A stretch of DNA of 64,000 nt from Azospirillum baldaniorum (GTDB lineage: Bacteria; Pseudomonadota; Alphaproteobacteria; Azospirillales; Azospirillaceae). This document shows positions 29,683 through 37,537 of the stretch, one piece after another. The translations under genes and the position numbers were made by a program. The stretch spans positions 1,519,001 through 1,583,000 of the forward strand of contig NZ_CP022254.1 in assembly GCF_003119195.2 (NCBI RefSeq), given 5' to 3'. Position 1 is the stretch's first letter. Each line of letters starts with the position of its first letter. The notes under the pieces were generated by a model, which was not told where the DNA came from, ran no database searches, and saw nothing but the letters and a program-made list of their open reading frames with translations.

Positions 29683-30660
29683 TTATTGGGATTGGCTCTG
29701 GGTCATGGGGACGGTGTCCTGGCCGAAGAAGGCGCGTCCGATCTCGGTGGTGATGCCGCAGAGCTGGGCCTGCACGCCGTCCAGATACTCGTGCAGGCCG
29801 AGCTGGATCACTTCCTCGATCGGGCGTGCCAGAAGCGCGCCGAGCAATTCGTCCACCTTCTCCATCGCGTCACTGCCGTTGCGCAGGGTGTAACGGGACT
29901 TCAAACGGGTCAAGAGGCCGTCGATCTGTCGCACACACATCACAACGGAGCGTGGGAACCCCTCGTTGAACATCATGAAGCCGGCGACCGTGGTGGGCGA
30001 CATGCCGCGCGGGTAGACGCGCCGGAAGGCGTGGTACCCGGCGGCGGAGCGCAGCACCGTCGTCCACTGGCTCATGTCCAGCGTGGAGCCGACCGCGACG
30101 GGGGAGGGCAGCAGCGTGTGGTACTTGATGTCGAGCAAGCGCGTCGTCTGGTCCGCCCGCTCGATGTATTTGCCGAGCTGGTAGAAGTACCAGCCCTGGT
30201 CGCGGTAGAAGGTGCCCTCGGTGATGCCGGTGTGGGTCTGGCACTCCTCCTTGATCCAGGTGCAGACCTTGGACAGGTTGGGCAGGGCCACGTCCTTGCC
30301 GTTCATCTCCACCAGCTTGTTGTGGAACACGTTGATCTGCGTCCACATCTCGGTGGAGATCCAGGGACGCAGGACGCGGGCGTTCTCCCGCGCCATGCGC
30401 AGCATGGACACCAGCGAGTTCGTGTTCTGGGTGTCGAACATGTAGTAATGGACCACCGCTTCCGCCGTGGGGCGGTCGTGGCGGCTGAAGAAGTCCTTCT
30501 CGTCGGCGTTGAGCTGGACGATGGAGAACCAGTTGGTCATCCCCCGCGTGTCGCGCGCGAAGGTCTCATGCACGTCCAGGATCCGGGCGAGATTCTCGGC
30601 GCGCTCCATGTAGCGCGCCATCCAGAAAATGCATTCGGCGTAACGGGCCAGCAGATTCAC
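29683..30660 (-). CDS. Alpha-E domain protein
   Basis: A 325-residue, almost wholly helical alpha-E (DUF403) protein, starting 'VNLLARYAECIFWMARYMER' and containing 'YIERADQTTRLLDIKYHTLL'. The domain is known from conserved neighbourhoods with circularly permuted ATP-grasp enzymes, transglutaminase-like and Ntn-hydrolase proteins, proposed to make and attach a peptide-like tag; no biochemistry is established. The GTG start overlaps the ATP-grasp stop by four bases (GTGA). Confidence 0.88.
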   Translation of the reverse strand: MNLLARYAECIFWMARYMERAENLARILDVHETFARDTRGMTNWFSIVQLNADEKDFFSRHDRPTAEAVVHYYMFDTQNTNSLVSMLRMARENARVLRPWISTEMWTQINVFHNKLVEMNGKDVALPNLSKVCTWIKEECQTHTGITEGTFYRDQGWYFYQLGKYIERADQTTRLLDIKYHTLLPSPVAVGSTLDMSQWTTVLRSAAGYHAFRRVYPRGMSPTTVAGFMMFNEGFPRSVVMCVRQIDGLLTRLKSRYTLRNGSDAMEKVDELLGALLARPIEEVIQLGLHEYLDGVQAQLCGITTEIGRAFFGQDTVPMTQSQSQ

Positions 30661-32231
30661 GACGCGCTCCCTTCCTGTGACCCATCCTGGAGAACCCCGT
30701 CCTGGAGAACCCAGGTGTCCTTGGACCCGCCGCCTTGCGACGAGTTGACGATCAGCGTGCCCTTCTTCAGCGCCACGCGGGTCAGACCGCCGGGCAGCAC
30801 CCAGGTGTTCTTGCCCGTGATGGCGAAGGGGCGCAGATCGACGTGGCGGGGGTCGATCCCGTCGTCGGTCACCGTGGGGCAGACCGACAGGTCGACCACC
30901 GGCTGGCTGATGTAGTTGGACGGATCGGCCAGCAGCTTGGCCCGGCAATCCGCCAACTCTTCCTTGCTGGCGCGCGGGCCGATGGTGATGCCGTAGCCGC
31001 CGGCCTCGCCGACCGGCTTCACCACCAGCTTGTCCAGGTTGTCCAGCGTGTATTGCAGCGCGTCGGCCTCGCGGCAGATGCGCGTGTCCACGTTGGGGAT
31101 GATCGCCTCCTGGTCCAGGTAGTATTTGATCATCCGCGGGACGTAGCAGTAGATCGCCTTGTCGTCCGCCACGCCGGTGCCGACGGCGTTGGCCAGCGCC
31201 ACGTTGCCCTTGCGGTAGGCCTCCATGATGCCCGGCACGCCCAGCATGCTGTCCGGGTTGAAGGCCTTGGGGTCGAGGAAGGCGTCGTCGATGCGGCGGT
31301 AGATCGAGTCGACCCGCGCCAGACCGTTGGTGGTCTTCATGTAGACGCGGTCGTTCTCCACCACCAGATCGCGGCCCTCGACCAGCGGCACGCCCATCTC
31401 GCGCGCCAGGAAGATGTGCTCGAAATAAGCGGAGTTGTAGGAGCCGGGCGACAGCAGCACGACCTGCGGGTCGGCCACGTCCTGCGGCGCGATCTCCATC
31501 ATCGCGTCGAGCAGCTTGTGCCCGTAATTGTCCACCGGACGGATGCCGATGTCCTGCATCAGGTCGGGGAACACGCGCTGCATCATGTGGCGGTTCTCGA
31601 CCACGTAGGACACGCCGGACGGCACGCGCCCGTTGTCCTCCAGCACGCGGAACGTGCCCTCGCGGTCGCGGACCAAGTCCGTGCCCATGATGTGGATGTA
31701 GGTGTCGAACGGCACGTCCAGCCCGACCATCTGCGGCCGGAAACAGCCGTTGCCCAGCACGAGGTCGGCGGGGATCACGCCGTCCTTCAGGATCTTCTGG
31801 TCGTGGTAGATGTCGTGGAGGAACAGGTTCAGCGCGGTGACGCGCTGGGTGATTCCCGCCTCCAGATGCGCCCATTCCTTGGCCGAGATCACCCGGGGAA
31901 TGATGTCGAAGGGAAGAATCCGGTCCACCGCGTCCTTGTTCGAATAAACAAGGAAGGTGATGCCCAGATTGTACAGTTCACGTTCGGCGTCTTGCGACCG
32001 CCTCAACAAATCCCCGAAGTTCAGACCGGCCAGTCTCTGCCGGATCAGCGCCGAGTGCTCGGCTGGATAATCACGGCCTCCGAACAATTCGTCGTAGTAA
32101 AGGCCGGGATCATAGTTCGTCAAAAGGTCATTCGCCTTGCCTTCGGGTACGCTCACAGACTCCCCCGCAGCTAACGCCCTTGATTGACCGATGCCGTGTG
32201 GCAATGGTGTCTGACGCGAAGTATGAACCAT
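30657..32231 (-). CDS. Circularly permuted type 2 ATP-grasp protein
   Basis: A 524-residue protein of the circularly permuted ATP-grasp type 2 family. Seen: 'YDELFGGRDYPAEHSALIRQ'-like N-terminal region, 'IPRVISAKEWAHLEAGITQR', 'VLEDNGRVPSGVSYVVENRH', and the ATP-binding 'LVVKPVGEAGGYGITIGP'. ATP-grasp enzymes join a carboxylate to an amine, so a peptide-like ligase is expected; the substrates are unknown. The ATG at 32231 is chosen over a codon at 32291. The 3' end carries a 15-bp duplication encoding VLQDG twice. Operon with the alpha-E gene. Confidence 0.88.
   Translation of the reverse strand: MVHTSRQTPLPHGIGQSRALAAGESVSVPEGKANDLLTNYDPGLYYDELFGGRDYPAEHSALIRQRLAGLNFGDLLRRSQDAERELYNLGITFLVYSNKDAVDRILPFDIIPRVISAKEWAHLEAGITQRVTALNLFLHDIYHDQKILKDGVIPADLVLGNGCFRPQMVGLDVPFDTYIHIMGTDLVRDREGTFRVLEDNGRVPSGVSYVVENRHMMQRVFPDLMQDIGIRPVDNYGHKLLDAMMEIAPQDVADPQVVLLSPGSYNSAYFEHIFLAREMGVPLVEGRDLVVENDRVYMKTTNGLARVDSIYRRIDDAFLDPKAFNPDSMLGVPGIMEAYRKGNVALANAVGTGVADDKAIYCYVPRMIKYYLDQEAIIPNVDTRICREADALQYTLDNLDKLVVKPVGEAGGYGITIGPRASKEELADCRAKLLADPSNYISQPVVDLSVCPTVTDDGIDPRHVDLRPFAITGKNTWVLPGGLTRVALKKGTLIVNSSQGGGSKDTWVLQDGVLQDGSQEGSAS
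30685..30714. repeat. 15-bp tandem duplication in the ATP-grasp gene
   Basis: TCCTGGAGAACCC recurs at 30685-30697 and 30700-30712 with a 15-bp period. It keeps the frame and duplicates VLQDG near the C-terminus. Confidence 0.85.
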
Positions 32232-32325
32232 CGCTTCGCCTTTTGAACAGGGCAAACATTCCCCGCGTTGTGCGGCGCATCGACAAAACAAGAAGGGGTA
32301 CGTTCAAAGGCAAGGAACTAACGCC

Positions 32326-32358
32326 TTGGTACCAACGCCTCATCGGCTTTGGTATCAA
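32326..32358. promoter_or_regulatory. Two TTGGTAYCAA palindromes upstream of the ATP-grasp operon
   Basis: TTGGTACCAA (32326-32335) and TTGGTATCAA (32349-32358) are spaced 23 bp. They lie between the motB stop and the ATP-grasp start and could be an operator. The binding protein is unknown. Confidence 0.4.
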
Positions 32359-33413
32359 TTCGTGGCGGCGGGTGCGGTGGTGGTCTTGCTTTCGCGCAGC
32401 AGAACCATGCTGATGCGGCGGTTGCGCGGGCTGCCCGGCTGGTCGGGCACGAGGAGATCGCGGTCGGCGCGGCCGATCACGTCCTGGACGCGCTCCTCCG
32501 GGATGCCGCCGGCGATCAGGGCGCGGCGCGTGGCGTTGGCGCGTTCGGTGGACAGGTCCCAGTTGTCGCGCCCGGCCCCGGAGGTGAAGGGAATGCCGTC
32601 GGTGTGGCCGCTGATCGACAGCTTGTTGGGCAGCTTGGCGAGCGCCTTGGCCACCTGCATGACGAGCTGGCGGGTCTGCGGGTACATCTGGCCCGACCCG
32701 CCGGGGAACATCGAGACGCGGTCCTGGTCGACGATCTGGATGCGCAGGCCCTCGGGCGTCTGGTCGATCATCAGGTTCTGGGCCAGCGGCTCCAGCTCCG
32801 GCACGGATTGGATGGCCTGGCGGATTTCGGTGGCGGCCTGCTGGAACTGGCGGGCCTCCTTCTGGGCGTCCTGCAGCTTCTCGCCGCCTTCCTTCACCCG
32901 CTCCGCGAAGTCGGACAGCCGTTCGCCCGGCTTCTGGCCGGGGATGCCGAGTTGCTTGGCCTGCTCCTCCAGCCGCTTCTGGTAGTCGAGCCGCGACTCG
33001 TTGGATTTCTGCTCGGCGGGGGAGGAGGGGGGCGGGGCGGCGTCGGTCGGGTCGTTCGCCTCGTCGTCCTCCTGGGTCGAATGGCCGGGCGGCCCGGAGA
33101 CCGGGACGTCGGCGGACATCGGGGAGGAGGGGGAGATCTGGGCGCCCGGCGCGGTGATGGTGCGCCCGCCCAGCATGCCGCCGGACCCGGAACTTTCGCG
33201 GCTGACCGAGGTGGGCGAGAAATAATCCGCGATTCCCTTGCGCTGGTCCGACGTGGTGACGTTGAGCAGCCACAGCAGCAGGAAAAAGGCCATCATCGCC
33301 GTCACGAAGTCGGCATAGGCGACTTTCCAGGCGCCGCCATGGTGGCCGCCATGGCCGCCCTTCTTCTTCTTGATGATGATCGGCTGTTCGCCGCCGGACG
33401 GGTTCGCTGACAT
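32355..33413 (-). CDS. motB: Flagellar motor stator protein MotB
   Basis: A 352-residue MotB. A basic N-terminus precedes the single helix 'VAYADFVTAMMAFFLLLWLL', with the essential proton-carrying Asp at residue 35. A long Pro/Ser/Gln-rich linker (about 60-220) leads to an OmpA-like peptidoglycan-binding domain with 'SISGHTDGIPF' and 'NWDLSTERANATRRAL'. It anchors the stator. The matching motA is about 28 kb away in the flagellar block. A TTAA-N7-TTAA element lies 76 bp upstream. Confidence 0.93.
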   Translation of the reverse strand: MSANPSGGEQPIIIKKKKGGHGGHHGGAWKVAYADFVTAMMAFFLLLWLLNVTTSDQRKGIADYFSPTSVSRESSGSGGMLGGRTITAPGAQISPSSPMSADVPVSGPPGHSTQEDDEANDPTDAAPPPSSPAEQKSNESRLDYQKRLEEQAKQLGIPGQKPGERLSDFAERVKEGGEKLQDAQKEARQFQQAATEIRQAIQSVPELEPLAQNLMIDQTPEGLRIQIVDQDRVSMFPGGSGQMYPQTRQLVMQVAKALAKLPNKLSISGHTDGIPFTSGAGRDNWDLSTERANATRRALIAGGIPEERVQDVIGRADRDLLVPDQPGSPRNRRISMVLLRESKTTTAPAATN

Positions 33414-33488
33414 GAAGCCTTGCTGAATGGGGCCTTGTGGTCGGGAATTCGCGGTCCGTGCGGACGCCCGAAGGGTGGACCCTCATCC

Positions 33489-33503
33489 TTAAGATCCATT
33501 TAA
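33489..33503. promoter_or_regulatory. CtrA-box-like TTAA-N7-TTAA upstream of motB
   Basis: TTAAGATCCATTTAA has two TTAA half-sites with the 7-bp gap used by CtrA, on the motB-proximal side of the 228-bp gap between motB and the divergent flavin reductase gene. A ctrA gene is in the window. Confidence 0.6.
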
Positions 33504-33641
33504 TGTGGCGGAGGGCGACATCCGGCCGCTTCCGGACGGGTCGCGGCAGATGCGACTTGCACCGACGGTCCGGCTGGGTTAATCCCGCAGTTTCGCCGCA
33601 GCACCCTCGCCCCAATAACCGACGAGCCCACACAGGCCGCC

Positions 33642-34121
33642 ATGACCTTTGATTCTCGGGCTTTCCGCAACGCCCTCGGATGCTTCCCCACCGGCATCGC
33701 CGTGGTCACCACCGTCGCACCGGACGGCGAGCCGATCGGCGTGACTGTGAACTCCTTCTCGTCGGTGTCGCTCGACCCGCCGCTGGTGCAGTTCTGCCTG
33801 GGCCGGGCGGCCATGTCGTTCGAGGCCTTCACCACCGCGCCGTCCTTCGCGGTGAACATCCTGGCCGAAGGGCAGGCGGAACTGTCCAACCGCTTCTCGC
33901 GCCGCGACCTGCAGGAACGCTGGGACGGGGTGGAGGTGGAGCGCTGGGACAGCGGCGTGCCGATCCTCACCGGCTGCCTCGCCAGCCTGGAGTGCGACCG
34001 GGAGCATGTCTATGACGGTGGCGACCACGTCATCATCGTGGGCCGCGTCCGCCGTCTGTCGGGCAGCGAGGACGGGAAGCCGCTACTCTACTTCCGTGGC
34101 GCCTACGCGCAGCTTCCCTGA
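33642..34121 (+). CDS. Flavin reductase-like protein (FMN-binding split barrel)
   Basis: A 159-residue flavin reductase of the HpaC/RutF type. Seen: 'FRNALGCFPTGIAVVTTVAP', 'GVTVNSFSSVSLDPPLVQFC' and the C-terminal 'GDHVIIVGRVRRL' with 'PLLYFRGAYAQL'. It should reduce FMN or FAD with NAD(P)H, normally for a two-component monooxygenase. No monooxygenase gene is adjacent, so the partner is elsewhere or absent. Divergent from motB. Confidence 0.88.
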   Translation: MTFDSRAFRNALGCFPTGIAVVTTVAPDGEPIGVTVNSFSSVSLDPPLVQFCLGRAAMSFEAFTTAPSFAVNILAEGQAELSNRFSRRDLQERWDGVEVERWDSGVPILTGCLASLECDREHVYDGGDHVIIVGRVRRLSGSEDGKPLLYFRGAYAQLP

Positions 34122-34135
34122 ATGACCGCGCGGCG

Positions 34136-34179
34136 GCGTGGGCGGCCGTTCCTTCCGGACGCCCACGCAATCATTTTTT
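34136..34179 (+). terminator. Intrinsic terminator after the flavin reductase gene
   Basis: A 9-bp stem GCGTGGGCG / CGCCCACGC (34136-34144 and 34160-34168) is followed by a six-T run at 34174-34179. It separates two convergent genes. Confidence 0.8.
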
Positions 34180-34187
34180 AGGAGCGG

Positions 34188-36176
34188 TTACTTCAGCGTG
34201 AAGGCGAGGTAGCTGGAACCGTTGACCTCGCCGGGCGTGACCAGGACCGCGCCGGAAGACTTGCCGGCGATGGTCATGCTCATGTCGATGCTGCCGTTGT
34301 TGTCGAGGTCGATGTGCGCGGTGGCGCCCTTGGCGCCCTCGGCCCCGGCCATCTCGGCCCAGGTCAGTTTGGACGTGCCCTCCTTCCAGCCCCAGGCGGT
34401 GACCCACTCCCCCGGCTCCAGGTCGGTCACGGTCGACCAAGTGATGCCGCCGCCGCGGCCGTCCACGAAGAAGGTGTCGCTGCCGCTTCCGCCGATCAGG
34501 TAGTTGGAGCCGAGACCGCCGTCAAGCACGTCGTCCCCGCCGCCGCCATTCACCGCGTCGTCGCCGCCCAGCGTGTTGATGAAGTCGGCATGCGCCGTCC
34601 CGTGCATCGCTTCGCTGTCGTTCTGGCCGATGTGCATGTTGCGAAGCCAGGTCACCGGACCGGAGTAGCTGTCCATCGCCACTTCGGTGCTGGCACCGCC
34701 GCGAGTGACGTAGAGGCGGCGTGCGGGATCAATGGCGGGAACGGGTGACGGGGGTGGAGTCAGCGACGGGGGGATGGGAGACGATGGGGGATTCGGATTC
34801 GCGCTTGATGGGAGGAGGATGGAGGTGGCGTCCGCGGCGGCGAAGCTGCGGTCGGTGAAGGACAGTTGTTCGATGTCGACCAGAGTGTCGCTGATTCCGA
34901 GTTTGGGAATCGACAGGATCAGGGTGCCTTGCACGGTGTAGGCATAAGCGTCGGTCGACGCGGCGTCGTAGACGGCGGTGTCGTTGCCCAGGCCTCCACT
35001 GAGCGAGTTGCGGCCCGTGCCGCCGATCAGCGTGTCGTTGCCGGACCCCGCCAAGATCTGGTCGTCGCCGGGTCCGCCATCGATGCGGTTGTTGCCGCTG
35101 TGGTCGAACCACACGCCGTCGGGACCAATGCTGGGCCTTTCGTTCGTTCCAAAGATGGTGTCGTTGCCGGCGCTGCCGATGGCATTTTCGAACAAGGCGC
35201 GCGGGGCAAGGTTGTGACCGTAATTAATCGAGCTCGCTTCCAAGTTGAAGTTCACCCCGGTTGTCGATGCGGAGGCGTCGAGAGTGTCGATTCCCCCGGC
35301 GTCCCACAGTGCCCTCGTCAAAAGCGGCCCGTCGATCCGGTAGGTGTCATTCCCGGTTCGCGTGTTCAGATTGGCCCCATACCAGGACTGCAGCACCAGG
35401 ATGTCCGCCATCATCGGCCCCGCCGGGTTGAACACCGCGCCGGCGGGCAGGCGGGAGACCGGCATTGTGGCCGACATCATTGTCCATTCCGTGCTCCACA
35501 CGCCGTTCTCCGACGTTGGCCCTCTGTAGGTTGCGGGAGCGTCGCTTGGCTCGAAGCTGTAGGTAAGCCCGAGGGCGCGGCCGATCTCACGAAGAATCGT
35601 CGCGTAGCCGCCGCCGCTGGCAGCGGTGACACGGTCGGAATCGAAGGCCACCAGACCGCTGGACAGGGCCGTCGCGGACGGCCCGATGGCGTAGGACGCG
35701 GTGTTGGGATCGCTGTCCAGCCGTGCGTCATCGATGAAGCGCAGATGGCCGACCAGAGCACCCGAGGCACCGGGAGCGCCGGTCGCACCGCCCGTCGCCG
35801 ACTCGGTGATCTCCACGAAGCTGATGTTGGCGACATCGGCGATGCTGACCAGGGCGCTGCGGATGGCATCGCGGAAGGCAATGTCCAACGGTGCCGGGGT
35901 CACGCCCGCCGCGGCGACGGCGGGACCGCCGCTCTCGTAGAAGGAGTAGGTGAGTGTGACCGGCGCCGCGGCCTGGGCGGTGCCCCACTTGCTTCCCGAC
36001 AGGATGGGGATGAGGGACGTATCGGAGATCGTCTGGGGAGTTGTGACGATGCCGGTTCGCAGCAGGGCGGGATCGCATCCCAGCGGGCCGCCGTCGATGT
36101 CGGTGGTGGGGCGGTTGGCGGCGGTCAACCCGTAGACGGTTGCGGAGGACGTAGGGCCCCAGGCGGCAATGGACAT
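34188..36176 (-). CDS. Serralysin-fold RTX protein with destroyed zinc site
   Basis: A 662-residue protein matching M10B (serralysin) metalloproteases: 'SGSKWG...LTYSFYESGG', 'AIRSALVSIADVANISFVEI', the helix 'TILREIGRALGLTY' (zinc site at about 196-206), a Met-turn-like 'MMSATMP', and 'DILVLQSWYGANLNTRTGND'. The HExxHxxGxxH consensus is changed to RExxRxxGxxY, so all three zinc ligands are lost while Glu and Gly remain. RTX calcium repeats (GGxGxD type) lie at about 333-400 and 545-585, separated by a Pro-rich linker. No N-terminal signal, so type I secretion is expected; no secretion genes are nearby. Probably a non-catalytic pseudoprotease. Confidence 0.85.
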   Translation of the reverse strand: MSIAAWGPTSSATVYGLTAANRPTTDIDGGPLGCDPALLRTGIVTTPQTISDTSLIPILSGSKWGTAQAAAPVTLTYSFYESGGPAVAAAGVTPAPLDIAFRDAIRSALVSIADVANISFVEITESATGGATGAPGASGALVGHLRFIDDARLDSDPNTASYAIGPSATALSSGLVAFDSDRVTAASGGGYATILREIGRALGLTYSFEPSDAPATYRGPTSENGVWSTEWTMMSATMPVSRLPAGAVFNPAGPMMADILVLQSWYGANLNTRTGNDTYRIDGPLLTRALWDAGGIDTLDASASTTGVNFNLEASSINYGHNLAPRALFENAIGSAGNDTIFGTNERPSIGPDGVWFDHSGNNRIDGGPGDDQILAGSGNDTLIGGTGRNSLSGGLGNDTAVYDAASTDAYAYTVQGTLILSIPKLGISDTLVDIEQLSFTDRSFAAADATSILLPSSANPNPPSSPIPPSLTPPPSPVPAIDPARRLYVTRGGASTEVAMDSYSGPVTWLRNMHIGQNDSEAMHGTAHADFINTLGGDDAVNGGGGDDVLDGGLGSNYLIGGSGSDTFFVDGRGGGITWSTVTDLEPGEWVTAWGWKEGTSKLTWAEMAGAEGAKGATAHIDLDNNGSIDMSMTIAGKSSGAVLVTPGEVNGSSYLAFTLK

Positions 36177-36289
36177 ACGCGAGTATCCCAAAGATTATTC
36201 TCGTTGCCCGATCAATCTATCACAGGATGTGGATGCCGCGAATAAGGCGCGTATGTGCGGATGACCCTTGTGTGTCATTCCACCGCAGG

Positions 36290-37537
36290 TCAGGAAATGT
36301 CGGTCATCAGCTCCGTCGGAAAGCCCGCCTCCTCCATGTGGGCGACGAGGCGCTGCACGTGGCTGCGCCCGCGGGTTTCCAGCACCACGTCGATCTCGGC
36401 CATGCGGACCGGCACGTCGTGGAACAGGCGCTGGTGATGCACCTCGACGATGTTGGCCCCGGCCTCGCCGAGCAGGCGGGCGACGCGGGCGAGCGCGCCG
36501 GGAGCGTCGGTGATGCCGATGCGCAGCCGCACCATGCGCCCCTCGTAGACCAGCCCGCGCGTCAGCACCTGCGCCAGGATGCGCGCGTCGATGTTGCCAC
36601 CGGACACGACGATGCCCACCCGCTTGCCGCGGAACCGCTCGGGATCGTCGAGCACCGCGGCCAGACCGGCTGCCCCGGCGCCCTCGGCGACCAGCTTCTG
36701 CACGGTGGCGAGGCGGTAGACGGCCTCCTCCAGCCGCGGCTCGCCCACCTCCACCACCGCGTCCACATGTCGGCGGACCAGCGGCAGGGTGACGGCGCCA
36801 GGGGCCTTGACGGCGATGCCATCGGCGATGGTTGCGCCGCCGCAGGTGATGGGTTGCCCGGCCAGCGCCTGGCGCATCGACGGGAACATGGCGCACTCCA
36901 CCCCGATCACCGCGATGTCCGGCTTCAGCGCCTTGGCCGCCACCGCCATGCCGCCGATCAGCCCGCCGCCGCCCACCGGCACCACCAGCATCTCCAGGTC
37001 CGGCGCGGCGTCGAGCAGTTCCAGGGCGGCGGTGCCCTGGCCGGCGGCGATCAGCGGGTCGTCGTAGGGATGCACGAAGACCAGCCCCTCGCGCGCCGCC
37101 AGCTCCTGGGCGTAAGCCGCCGCGTCGCTCAGCGTCTCGCCGTGCAGTTCGACCCGCGCGCCGAGGCTTTCCGTGCGCTCCACCTTGGTGAAGGGGGTGA
37201 AGGAGGGCATCACGATGACCGAGCGGATGCCCAGCCGCGTGGCGTGGCAGGCCACCGCCTGGGCGTGGTTGCCCGCCGACATGGCGATCACCCCGGCCTG
37301 CCGCTCCGCCTCGCCCAGCGACAGCAGCTTGTTGAGCGCCCCGCGTTCCTTGAAGGAGCCGGTGAGGTGCTGGTTCTCCAGCTTCAACACCACCGAGCAG
37401 CCGGTGATCTCCGACAGGCGGGGCGAGGCCTCGGTGGGGGTGACAGGGAGATGATTGCCGATCCGCGCGGCGGCGGCGCGGACGTCGTCCAGGGTCAGGG
37501 GCAGGGGCAGGGTCGGAGACGGTGCGGCCTCGGTCAT
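36290..37537 (-). CDS. ilvA: Threonine ammonia-lyase with ACT domain
   Basis: A 415-residue PLP enzyme converting threonine to 2-oxobutanoate and ammonia. The Schiff-base Lys is residue 63 in 'TGSFKERGALNKL', the phosphate-binding loop is 'VPVGGGGLIGG', and a C-terminal ACT domain (about 335-415) suggests amino-acid control. The length fits the single-ACT form rather than the 500-residue IlvA. The ATG at 37537 with AGGGAG upstream overlaps the preceding gene's stop by four bases (ATGA), so it is coupled to the penicillin-acylase-like gene. Confidence 0.9.
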   Translation of the reverse strand: MTEAAPSPTLPLPLTLDDVRAAAARIGNHLPVTPTEASPRLSEITGCSVVLKLENQHLTGSFKERGALNKLLSLGEAERQAGVIAMSAGNHAQAVACHATRLGIRSVIVMPSFTPFTKVERTESLGARVELHGETLSDAAAYAQELAAREGLVFVHPYDDPLIAAGQGTAALELLDAAPDLEMLVVPVGGGGLIGGMAVAAKALKPDIAVIGVECAMFPSMRQALAGQPITCGGATIADGIAVKAPGAVTLPLVRRHVDAVVEVGEPRLEEAVYRLATVQKLVAEGAGAAGLAAVLDDPERFRGKRVGIVVSGGNIDARILAQVLTRGLVYEGRMVRLRIGITDAPGALARVARLLGEAGANIVEVHHQRLFHDVPVRMAEIDVVLETRGRSHVQRLVAHMEEAGFPTELMTDIS

